The notes under the pieces are model-generated. The model was not told where the DNA came from, searched no databases, and worked only from the letters and a program-made list of their open reading frames with translations. Made by a program: the position numbers and the translations under genes. From contig JARGFP010000008.1 in NCBI GenBank assembly GCA_029210585.1, positions 82,057-146,056 on the forward strand: 64,000 bases of DNA. The letters run 5' to 3'. The stretch is from Bacteroidales bacterium (GTDB taxonomy: Bacteria; Bacteroidota; Bacteroidia; Bacteroidales; GCA-2748055). The stretch's first letter is position 1. Each line of letters begins with the position of its first letter. Of this stretch, positions 1-7,550 are shown in pieces.

Positions 1-744
1 CTGGAAATAAGGTGTATCCGGGCGGTTATCACCCTCTCCGAATTCATAATCAGGTGTGATCTTCCCGGTCAGCAAGCCCCGCTGCAGGGGACTGTATGCC
101 AGGATTGACACGTTTTCTTCCCGGCACCAGGGTACCAGGTTTTCTTCGATATCCCTGCGCACCATGCTGTAGGGCACCTGGACGCTTGCCAGGCGAATGG
201 TTTCATTGGCTTTCCTGGACAGTGTGGCATCGTAGTTGCACACACCTGCTGCCCTTACTTTTCCCTGCTGAATAAGCCGGTCAACCGCTTCCATGGTCTC
301 ATCAATGGACGTGGTGGCATCGGGCCAGTGGATCTGGTACAGGTCGATATAGTCTGTATTCAGTCTCCGGAGGCTGTCTTCACATTCAGCAATCACACTA
401 TCCCGTGATGCATGCTTGTATATCTTTACAGGGTAGCCATCGTTGTGCACGGATTCGAAATAGAATTCTCCCTGTTCCCCTTCCCATTTCATCCCGTACT
501 TCGTAAGAATTTCCACTTTGTCGCGTTTTCCGCGTATGGCCTTTCCGACAAGCTCCTCGCTTTTTCCGAATCCATAAATCGGGGCTGTATCGATGGAACT
601 GATCCCCAGGTCCAGGGAGGTTTCCAATGCCTCAATGGCATCTTTCTCATCTGCACCTCCCCACATCCAGCCGCCAATAGCCCATGCACCAAATGTAATG
701 GGTGTAACAGATACGTCTGATTTTCCAAGTTGTATTTTTTTCAT
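1..744 (-). CDS. Aldo/keto reductase, 3' end cut by window edge
   Basis: About 248 residues are visible, starting MKKIQLGKSDVSVTPI at an ATG ending at 744; the reading frame runs off the left edge, so the C-terminus is missing and the ORF track omits it. The (beta/alpha)8 aldo/keto reductase signature is clear: the catalytic Asp-Tyr region DTAPIYG, the lysine in LTKYG and the histidine in QIHWPD. The family reduces aldehydes and ketones with NADPH in the cytosol. Helix and loop sequences such as SILAYSPLQRGLLTG resemble the YajO/YhdN-type oxidoreductases. It is co-directional with the sugar-phosphate operon at 1038-4109 but separated by about 290 bp, so a role in the same carbohydrate pathway is inference. 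The true substrate cannot be read from sequence. Confidence 0.9.
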   Translation of the reverse strand, partial: MKKIQLGKSDVSVTPITFGAWAIGGWMWGGADEKDAIEALETSLDLGISSIDTAPIYGFGKSEELVGKAIRGKRDKVEILTKYGMKWEGEQGEFYFESVHNDGYPVKIYKHASRDSVIAECEDSLRRLNTDYIDLYQIHWPDATTSIDETMEAVDRLIQQGKVRAAGVCNYDATLSRKANETIRLASVQVPYSMVRRDIEENLVPWCREENVSILAYSPLQRGLLTGKITPDYEFGEGDNRPDTPYFQ

Positions 745-1037
745 CTCTTTATATTATAATTATTATTGGACAGACCCGCCTTTTAAAGCTGTACGGCGGA
801 CAGGAGGAGCCCGCCATTACTACAACATACGCATGTATTCAGCCGGTGTGCACCTGTGATGATTGTGTGTGTCAGTACGATCGCCATAACCCGGTTCATT
901 TGCACCTGTGATGTTGGTATTTAAGGTCCAAAGATAGTGAAAGGCAGAGAAAGATGAAAATCTGATTCCATCCTGTACGGTATCTGCTTATCAGACTTCA
1001 CGTTACAGAGTGCCCGGCTTTTCACTGTTCAATTCTT

Positions 1038-1970
1038 TTATTCTGATGAAGGCTCCCTTTTTCCTACGTAATTATCATAACTGAGGCATACTTCACGGGA
1101 AAAACCGGCCGCAGTCTGCAAAATATCCCTCCACTCCGCCTCCCCGAGCTGGTCCAGGTTGCGCCTGGTCACTCCCCTGGTATACAAACTATACAGGATC
1201 CCGGCATTAAAAGTATCGCCGGCACCTACGGTACTGACAGGCTCGATACGGTCCACATCGACATGCAGATGGATCGATGGGGTGAACAGGTCGACCCCTT
1301 GTGCATTGGCAGTATAAACGAAATACGCACACCGGGGAGCTATCTTTTCCCATGCTTCGCTTGCGGATGCAACACCATAAATATTCTGCATATCTTCATC
1401 CGAGGCCCTTACAATGGTGGCGACCCTGACATTCTCCTCAATAATTGATTTCAGTTGCTCCAGTGAGGCCAGGTGGCTGGACCTGAAATTCGGGTCATAA
1501 TAGACCAGTGCATTGCTTTCATTTGCGGCATCCAGCAGGGAGGTGATCTGTGGACGCAACACAGGGTTCAGTCCATAAAAAGATCCGAACAAAAGGTAAT
1601 CATCAGGGCCGAATTGAGGCATCACCTCGTTCAACCGCTGGTTCGGATAGTCTTTATAAAAGTCATATTCGGCATCGGAAGAGGCATTCAGAAAAGCCAG
1701 GGAAAGCGCAGATTTTCCATCTTCAAACATAACGACGTATTCATTGTCAACCCCGTTGTCAGCAAGGAACTGAAGAATGTAATTCCCGACACGGTCGTTG
1801 CCTACCTCGCTGATAAATGATCCGGGAATACCCAGTCTGCCAAGCGTGATCATGGCGTTAAATGCGGAACCACCGGGCTTTGCTGCCTCAGGATGGAAGT
1901 CTTTGAAGATGATGTCAAACACAGTTTCCCCAACTGCATAAACCTTTGGCGTAGAAGGAGTTTTTGGCAT
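1038..1970 (-). CDS. PfkB-family carbohydrate kinase (fructokinase-like)
   Basis: 310 residues, full length for the ribokinase/PfkB family. The N-terminal substrate-binding motif GGSAFNA is at about residues 33-39 and the C-terminal ATP/anion-hole motif GAGDTFNAG at about 249-257, with the catalytic Asp near 252. The family phosphorylates sugars or nucleosides with ATP. The start ATG overlaps the stop of the upstream isochorismatase-fold gene by one base (TAATG), indicating translational coupling. It is last in the operon tal, SIS isomerase, isochorismatase-like, PfkB. The context suggests phosphorylation of a ketose such as fructose made by the neighbouring polyol dehydrogenase, but the substrate is inferred only. 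Confidence 0.9.
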   Translation of the reverse strand: MPKTPSTPKVYAVGETVFDIIFKDFHPEAAKPGGSAFNAMITLGRLGIPGSFISEVGNDRVGNYILQFLADNGVDNEYVVMFEDGKSALSLAFLNASSDAEYDFYKDYPNQRLNEVMPQFGPDDYLLFGSFYGLNPVLRPQITSLLDAANESNALVYYDPNFRSSHLASLEQLKSIIEENVRVATIVRASDEDMQNIYGVASASEAWEKIAPRCAYFVYTANAQGVDLFTPSIHLHVDVDRIEPVSTVGAGDTFNAGILYSLYTRGVTRRNLDQLGEAEWRDILQTAAGFSREVCLSYDNYVGKREPSSE

Positions 1971-2512
1971 TATTTCACCAGTTTTGAGATTGCCTTGAAT
2001 TCCGGGGTTCCTGAGATCCGGGTAAGTTCAAATAAAATGGATTCACAACTCGAAATGATCGCACCTTCCTGGCGCATCCGCTCAATGGCTATTGCTTTAT
2101 CGCTCAGTTTCCTGGAGGAGGTGCAATCCTCAACAACCACCGGCTGGTATCCTTTCCCAAGTAAATCGATTGCAGTCTGCAGCACACAGACATGCGTTTC
2201 GATTCCGCAGATCACCACATTTTTCTTTGTATGCGTCTCCAGCGCAAGTGAAAATGCGTTATCGTCGCAACACGAGAAAGCCATTTTTTCCATAGGTGCG
2301 TATTCTTCCAGGTGGTCCCTGACATCCCGGACGGTTTCCCCGAGTCCTTTCGTGTACTGTTCAGTAAGATAAACAGGCACCTGCAGCGCCTTGATTCCTT
2401 CCAGCAGGATGCCCGTGTTTTTGATCAGCTCAGTATGGCCGGCCATGTGTGGCAGCAGCCGCTCCTGGATATCGATGACCAGCAGCATGGTATGATTCCT
2501 GGCTATTCTCAT
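1970..2512 (-). CDS. Isochorismatase-family cysteine hydrolase
   Basis: 180 residues with the catalytic triad of the isochorismatase/nicotinamidase fold: Asp14 in VIDIQERL, Lys76 in MEKMAFSC and nucleophile Cys109 in GIETHVCVLQT. Members hydrolyse isochorismate, nicotinamide, carbamates or are of unknown activity; the short compact form resembles YcaC-like proteins. It overlaps the upstream SIS gene by four bases (ATGA) and the downstream PfkB gene by one, so it is embedded in the sugar operon. Methionine 9 (MLLVIDIQ) is an alternative start, but the ATGA overlap favours Met1. Why a hydrolase of this class belongs with transaldolase and a sugar kinase is not obvious. Confidence 0.88.
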   Translation of the reverse strand: MRIARNHTMLLVIDIQERLLPHMAGHTELIKNTGILLEGIKALQVPVYLTEQYTKGLGETVRDVRDHLEEYAPMEKMAFSCCDDNAFSLALETHTKKNVVICGIETHVCVLQTAIDLLGKGYQPVVVEDCTSSRKLSDKAIAIERMRQEGAIISSCESILFELTRISGTPEFKAISKLVK

Positions 2513-3114
2513 TTGTTTTCGTTGTTACGTAATTTTTCGCCCAGGTAGCCCCCATGGTGCCGCCTGGCATAATCTGATGCCTTAAATCCTATTTTCTGCA
2601 TCAGGAGCACAGTCAGGGCATCGCCCATGACCATCATCACGGTAGTGGAGGTGGTTGGGGTGAGCCCCAGCGGACAAACCTCCTGTGGGTTGCCGGTATG
2701 CAGTGTAATGACGGATTTATCCACCAGGTCTCCCTCCGTGTTCCCGGTGATCAGCACCACGGGCAGCTTGGGATGCAACTGGTGGGTAAGCGCGACCAGT
2801 TCCTGGATTTCGCGTGTTTTTCCTGAATTGGAAAGCACCAGCAATACATCATTTTCGCGGACCACCCCAAGGTCACCGTGTTGCGCCTCACTCGGGTGCA
2901 GGAAAATGGCAGGTGTGCCGGTTGCGCTGAAGGTGGTGGCGATGTTATTGGCCACCTGGCCGGCCTTCCCCATTCCGCTGGCGATCACCTTGCCGCCTTT
3001 CTGATGAATCCTTTCGAAGAGCAGGGCGACTATGTCTTCAAACGCCTGGTCTTCGGGAATTGATCCTACCGCAGCTGCTTCAGCCTGGAAAATGGATTTT
3101 ACGGAGATACTCAT
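2509..3114 (-). CDS. SIS-domain sugar-phosphate isomerase (KdsD-like, no CBS domains)
   Basis: 201 residues forming a single SIS domain: ASGMGKAGQVANNIATTF, the serine-rich phosphate site LLVLSNSGKTREI, and the histidine-containing HPSEAQHGDLG stretch. These match arabinose-5-phosphate isomerase (KdsD/GutQ), which interconverts ribulose 5-phosphate and arabinose 5-phosphate. Canonical KdsD has a C-terminal pair of CBS domains (about 320 residues); here the protein ends after the SIS domain with the short tail YLGEKLRNNENK. The start is 38 bp downstream of transaldolase and the stop overlaps the next gene. Its place in a catabolic operon argues for a sugar-phosphate isomerase in carbon metabolism rather than Kdo biosynthesis; this is inference. 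Confidence 0.85.
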   Translation of the reverse strand: MSISVKSIFQAEAAAVGSIPEDQAFEDIVALLFERIHQKGGKVIASGMGKAGQVANNIATTFSATGTPAIFLHPSEAQHGDLGVVRENDVLLVLSNSGKTREIQELVALTHQLHPKLPVVLITGNTEGDLVDKSVITLHTGNPQEVCPLGLTPTTSTTVMMVMGDALTVLLMQKIGFKASDYARRHHGGYLGEKLRNNENK

Positions 3115-3152
3115 AGCAAATGCTTTAACCGGAATAATAATGATATAATGAC

Positions 3153-4109
3153 TTATAAATTCCTGGCGACCAGTTCCTCCAGTTTCTCAATATCGGCTGT
3201 GAACTTGCGGATCCCTTCACTCAGTTTTTCAACGGCCATGGCGTCGGTGTTGTGCATCCAGCGGAATTCCTTTTCATCCAGGTGGATTTTTTCCATGTCC
3301 ATCCCGGCTGCTTTTTTCGGATCAAGTTTCACCTCCAGTTTTCCTTCCATGTCCTCCATCTCGCCAAGGAGTGACGGCGAAATCGTCAGCAGGTCGCAGC
3401 CGGCCAGCTCCATGATCTCTTCGGTATTCCTGAAGGAAGCACCCATCACTTCGGTTTCGTAACCGAATTTTTTATAATAATTATAAATCTTATGTACGGA
3501 AAGCACCCCGGGATCCTCATTGCCCGGGATATGGTCCACCCCCCGCTCTTTTTTGTGCCAATCGTAGATTCTTCCGACAAAAGGCGATATAAGCTGCACA
3601 TCAGCCTCAGCGCAGGCCACCGCCTGGGCAAAGCTGAACAACAGGGTAAGGTTGCAGTGGATTCCCTCCTTTTCAAGTTTCTCTGCTGCTTTCACCCCTT
3701 CCCATGTGGATGCGAGTTTGATCAGTATCTTTTCCCGCGAAATACCATGGTCCTCATACAGCCTGATCAGTTTTCTTGCTTTGTCAATGCTGCCAGCGGT
3801 ATCAAATGAAAGCCTGGCATCCACCTCGGTACTCACACGTCGCGGAACAATATTCAGAATCTCCGTACCGAAGAGCACAGCCAGCAGATCCATGGTTTCG
3901 CTCACCTTTTCTTCTGAAGTTCCCCCCATCTTGCTTCCCATCTGGATTGCCTTGTCGACCAGGTGACGGTACTCCTCTTTTTGGGCAGCAGCAAAAATCA
4001 ATGAGGGATTCGTTGTGGCGTCCACAGGTTTGAACCTGCGCATCGTTTCAAAATCACCTGTATCGGCCACCACCTGGGTATGCTTTTTTAATTGTTCTAA
4101 AATATTCAT
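3153..4109 (-). CDS. tal: Transaldolase
   Basis: 318 residues, the usual size of a TalB-type transaldolase. It opens [20 protein letters not shown] and has the family motifs DATTNPSLI and [12 protein letters not shown], where the lysine in IKLAST forms the Schiff base with the dihydroxyacetone unit. It transfers the three-carbon unit between sedoheptulose 7-phosphate and glyceraldehyde 3-phosphate in the non-oxidative pentose phosphate pathway, in the cytosol. It is the first gene of the minus-strand operon, with a candidate promoter about 105 bp upstream. The intergenic region is shared with the divergent polyol dehydrogenase, which suggests co-regulation by the same sugar. Confidence 0.96.
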   Translation of the reverse strand: MNILEQLKKHTQVVADTGDFETMRRFKPVDATTNPSLIFAAAQKEEYRHLVDKAIQMGSKMGGTSEEKVSETMDLLAVLFGTEILNIVPRRVSTEVDARLSFDTAGSIDKARKLIRLYEDHGISREKILIKLASTWEGVKAAEKLEKEGIHCNLTLLFSFAQAVACAEADVQLISPFVGRIYDWHKKERGVDHIPGNEDPGVLSVHKIYNYYKKFGYETEVMGASFRNTEEIMELAGCDLLTISPSLLGEMEDMEGKLEVKLDPKKAAGMDMEKIHLDEKEFRWMHNTDAMAVEKLSEGIRKFTADIEKLEELVARNL

Positions 4110-4214
4110 ATTCTGTCTGTTAAAGTTTTACGCACAAATTATAGAAGGACCATGGAAACACACATGGCGGAACATGCCTGTCCGAACAATTTGTTCCCAT
4201 AGAAAAAACAGGTT

Positions 4215-4243
4215 CAAATATACTAAATTGCTGCGCTACCAAA
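4215..4243 (-). promoter_or_regulatory. Candidate Bacteroidota promoter for the tal operon
   Basis: Read on the minus strand, TATATTTG (4222-4215) matches the TAnnTTTG -7 element and TTTG (4243-4240) a -33 element. The spacer is 17 bp, shorter than the usual 19, so support is moderate. Confidence 0.4.
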
Positions 4244-4388
4244 GAATTTTTCCGGTTCACTTTTGGGAACCTGAAATGATTCCGTGACATTCTGCAGGTT
4301 GTACATTTTCCATGGATTTTAAATATACATGAATAAGATAGATGGATTTTATGTAGGTTTACAACAGGAAAAACAATACTGATTTACC

Positions 4389-5423
4389 ATGAATGCGATG
4401 ATGCTTACAGGGATATGGCAGATGGAGATGCGCCAGGTCCCGGACCCCATGATAGTGAACGACAACGATGTACTGATCAGGATGAAGGTGGTTGGGGTAT
4501 GCGGCTCTGATGTGCACTACTACAAATCCGGAAGAATCGGTTCCCAGGTAGTGGAGTATCCCTTTCCCGTGGGTCACGAGGGTGCAGGGGAAGTCGTAAA
4601 AACCGGCGCGGCAGTGACACGGGTCAGGCCGGGTGACCGGATCGCCATTGAACCTGCCATGCCCTGCTGGAAATGCGACCAGTGCCTTGCAGGGCGTCCA
4701 CACACCTGCCGGAAATTACGGTTCCTTGGATGCCCCGGGCAGGCCGAAGGATGTCTTTCAGAATATATCGTGATGCCCGAGACCAGCTGCTTCCCTATTC
4801 CGGATCACATGAGTTATGACGAGGCCGCCCTTTCCGAGCCCCTGGCGATTGGGGTGTATGCCGTCAACAGTTCGATTCCGATGGAGGGGGCAAAAGTGGG
4901 AATCCTGGGATTTGGTCCGATTGGTATTTCAGTAATGCTTCCCGCCATTTCCAGGGGTGCGGGAAAAATATATGTCACAGACAAAGTGGATGAGCGGGTT
5001 CAGATTGCAAAACAGCACGGTGCTGCCTGGGCCGGGAACCCGGACAAGGAAGACATTGTGCAGGGGATCACTTCACTGGAGCCCAACCTGCTGGATGTGA
5101 TCTTTGAATGCTGTGGACAGCAGGAGGCTGCCGACCAGGCCATTGAATTGCTGAAGCCGGGCGGCAAGCTGATGGTCATTGGCATTCCTGAATTTGACCG
5201 GTGGTCTTTCCCTTCAGATCAAATGCGCAGAAAGGAGATCACCATTCAGAATGTACGCCGCCAGAATGAAACCCTTGATGAAACACTGGAAATGATTGCC
5301 AGCAGCAGGATCAATGTAAGGCCTCTGGCTACCCACCGCTTTGCACTTGCCGATACAAAGCAGGCCTTTGACATGGTGGCAGGCTACAGGGATGGCGTGA
5401 TGAAGGCAATGATCGATTTCTGA
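4389..5423 (+). CDS. Zinc-dependent polyol dehydrogenase (sorbitol/xylitol/L-iditol type)
   Basis: 344 residues of the medium-chain dehydrogenase family. Catalytic zinc ligands are Cys38 (VCGSDVHYYKSG), His63 and Glu64 (GHEGAGEV); the structural zinc loop has Cys93, Cys96, Cys99 and Cys107 (CWKCDQCLAGRPHTC). The Rossmann motif is GILGFGPIG. The CGSDVHYY motif is typical of sorbitol and xylitol dehydrogenases, which oxidise a polyol to a ketose with NAD. It is transcribed divergently from the tal-SIS-PfkB operon. A pathway polyol to ketose, then ketose kinase and transaldolase is a reasonable inference. The exact substrate could equally be 2,3-butanediol or a related diol. Confidence 0.92.
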   Translation: MNAMMLTGIWQMEMRQVPDPMIVNDNDVLIRMKVVGVCGSDVHYYKSGRIGSQVVEYPFPVGHEGAGEVVKTGAAVTRVRPGDRIAIEPAMPCWKCDQCLAGRPHTCRKLRFLGCPGQAEGCLSEYIVMPETSCFPIPDHMSYDEAALSEPLAIGVYAVNSSIPMEGAKVGILGFGPIGISVMLPAISRGAGKIYVTDKVDERVQIAKQHGAAWAGNPDKEDIVQGITSLEPNLLDVIFECCGQQEAADQAIELLKPGGKLMVIGIPEFDRWSFPSDQMRRKEITIQNVRRQNETLDETLEMIASSRINVRPLATHRFALADTKQAFDMVAGYRDGVMKAMIDF

Positions 5424-5526
5424 CCGGCATTACATCGCACAGGAATGCGGCAAACTTACCCTGCTTTTCCTCGTTCGTCCCATCGCCTGGCCGGTATTTT
5501 CAAGATAGGAAAGTAAACTATTGGCG

Positions 5527-6138
5527 TTATTCCTCTTTCGTCTTTTTCCCCAGCCAGGGAATGGCGCCGATAAACCAGACCACCGTGCCCACAAGCATCA
5601 GGTTTTTTATCTGATCCAGCTCCATGCTGCCCGAGAAATGCAGAATGGCGGGAATAAGCAACAGCAGCAGTCCTGCCCGGTAAAACGTCGGATTGGCGGT
5701 GGTCCACCCCGCGATCACCACACAAATGGCACCTGCGATCCCGATTGCCTCGTAGGCAACTACACCCGGAGCATCTGAGCTGGCGGCTGCCTAAAGGATA
5801 CCCGATGCGATCCATGCAACATAATGTCCCAGGAACATTCCTACTGCGGAAGCAAACCCATATTGCCATTTTTTTGCATACCGAAGGATGGTAAGGTCCG
5901 ACATCCCCAGGTGCATGGCCGCATTGGCAAGCCATGTGAAAAAGATCACGTGCCATATGGTGAATTGAGCCTGTCCGGGTTTCGCCACGCCTGTCCATAT
6001 GTGTTCATTGGCCACCTCCCAGAAGTTACCGGAACCGGCCTCAACGCCAAGTTTCGGAAGTACTGCAATTGCAGCCGTTACGAAAATCAAAAACATCCAC
6101 GGTGCAGCAACCTTTGCAAACCTGGCCAGGGCGTCACC
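5527..6138 (-). pseudogene. NCS1-like permease, 3' half only, with in-frame amber stop
   Basis: Two ORF pieces (5791-6153 and 5527-5721) lie in the same frame, separated only by a TAG codon after VAWIASGIL. The reading resumes with AAASSDAPGVVAYEAIGIAGA and VVIAGWTTANPTFYRAGL. The composite is strongly hydrophobic, and TFYRAG plus WHVIFFTWLANAAMHLGMSDL resemble nucleobase:cation symporter-1 (cytosine/purine/allantoin permease) proteins. About 200 residues remain of an expected 450-500. The 5' half is absent: upstream the frame runs into the carbamoyltransferase sequence at about 6139. Family assignment is from remembered motifs. The gene is judged non-functional because of the truncation plus the nonsense codon. 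Confidence 0.7.
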
Positions 6139-7085
6139 CCCCCGGCCAGGCACAAGTTGCGCAGACCGGTTTCCTTCACTGCGGTGCGCACCATCTTCAG
6201 CACAATTTCTTCGGTCACCTTTTGAATGGCATAAGCCAGGTTACAGTGATGCTGCCTGATCTCTTCTTCAGGCCGGCGCCGCCGGAAACCAAACAACTTT
6301 TTCCATGCTGCATCCGGAACCATCCGAAGCCCGGTGGCATACTTAAACAGTTTGGGATTAAGCCATACACTGCCATCCTCTGTCACCTCCACGAGGTGTG
6401 CATGGATGACCTGTTCAAACCTCTTTGTCTCTTCCGCATCAGGCACTCCGTAAGGGGCCAGACCCATCAGTTTATACTCGCCCGAATTTACCCTGAATCC
6501 CAAAAAGTATGTGAATGCAGAATAGAGCAATCCCACTGAATGGGGGAAATACAACTCACGGATCACTTCTATACCTGCTCCGGAGCCTTTGCAGATGGAA
6601 GCCGTGGACCACTCTCCCACCCCGTCAATGGTCAGGATTGCCGCCTCACTGAAAGGTGATGGATAAAACGCACTTGCAGCGTGTGACAAGTGATGCTCGG
6701 CAAACAACAGGGATACACCCGATGCGCTGTTCAGCCCAGCTTTCTTCAGCTCTTTCTTCAGCAGACTTTTCAGGAAAAGTTTCTCTTTTACCCATACCGG
6801 CATGGAAGAGACAAACGAAAGGATCCCCCTGGGAGCAAAATGATAGTAGGTCTCCAGCAGGCGCTCAAATTTCAGGAAAGGTTTATCGTAAAAGACAATG
6901 GCATCCATCTCGTCCAGGCTGTAACCCGACGCCTCCATGCAGTATTTCACAGCATGGGCAGGAAAGGAAGGGTCGTGCTTTTTACGTGTGAATCGCTCCT
7001 CCTGCGCAGCGGCAATGATCTTCCGGTCACTGATTATGGCAGCTGCAGCATCATGATAGTAGGCAGAAATTCCCAGGATGATCAT
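6139..7085 (-). pseudogene. Carbamoyltransferase (NodU/CmcH family), 5' half only
   Basis: The first about 315 residues match the N-terminal Kae1-like domain of O-carbamoyltransferases: ILGISAYYHDAAAAI, the nucleotide and metal-site histidines in AEHHLSHAASAFYPS, and LTIDGVGEWST. Full-length members are roughly 550-600 residues. Homology stops inside the LCLAGGV motif (normally continuing ALN). The frame then runs 15 codons through out-of-frame permease sequence to a stop at 6087. Such enzymes add a carbamoyl group to sugars or secondary metabolites. The missing half contains the C-terminal YrdC-like domain needed for carbamoyl transfer, so activity is unlikely. Confidence 0.78.
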
Positions 7086-7550
7086 CGGCTTGTATTCAGA
7101 CCAACAAAAATATAATCTTTTTTAGTTTTTCGTACATTTACAGCACAAAGACCCGGTGAATGCTTTATTCTGTGTCTCAATTCTTTGCTGCTGACTTATA
7201 TATATACGCTGATGTGCATGCTGTATCCCTATGCACTGACCGGTATCGTGTGCATGCCGGTGATGTAATTACCTGTCACAAGGAAGCGGTGAATTCGGGA
7301 CATAACTTCATACAGACAGGCAGTCCGGTTGGAAACAGTCCGTACACATTGACAATAGCCGGTAATTTCCCTGAAAAAACAACCCATAAAATGTATCATT
7401 CTTCCAGGAAATACGTTAGAAGAATGGGTGGAGATGCAGCAAGTACTGAAAGAGGAAAAAAGGAAAGTCAGGGTTCCCGGTAAAACACCAGGAACCCGGA
7501 ACATCCGGTGAATTGAAAATAATTCCAGTAAAACCAATTGAACTGAACCC
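7086..7550. other. Non-coding spacer between divergent genes
   Basis: 465 bp between the carbamoyltransferase remnant and the PhoD-like gene. The ORF at 7160-7483 shows no recognisable domain. A short frame ending at 7511 (LPGNTLEEWVEMQQVLKEEK) has protein-like composition and could be a gene tail, but nothing supports naming it. No hairpin terminator or good promoter was seen. Confidence 0.4.

Noticed and set aside
849-913. 13-bp direct repeat TGCACCTGTGATG at 849-861 and 901-913
   Set aside because: Only two copies, in a short spacer, with no symmetry or promoter relation; probably chance or a minor duplication.
5456-5998. 180-residue minus-strand ORF overlapping the permease remnant
   Set aside because: Different frame from the hydrophobic permease reading; composition is that of a shifted frame.
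7160-7483. Plus-strand ORF of 107 residues before the PhoD-like gene
   Set aside because: Low-complexity composition, no domain, and another frame of the same DNA looks more protein-like; no support for expression.
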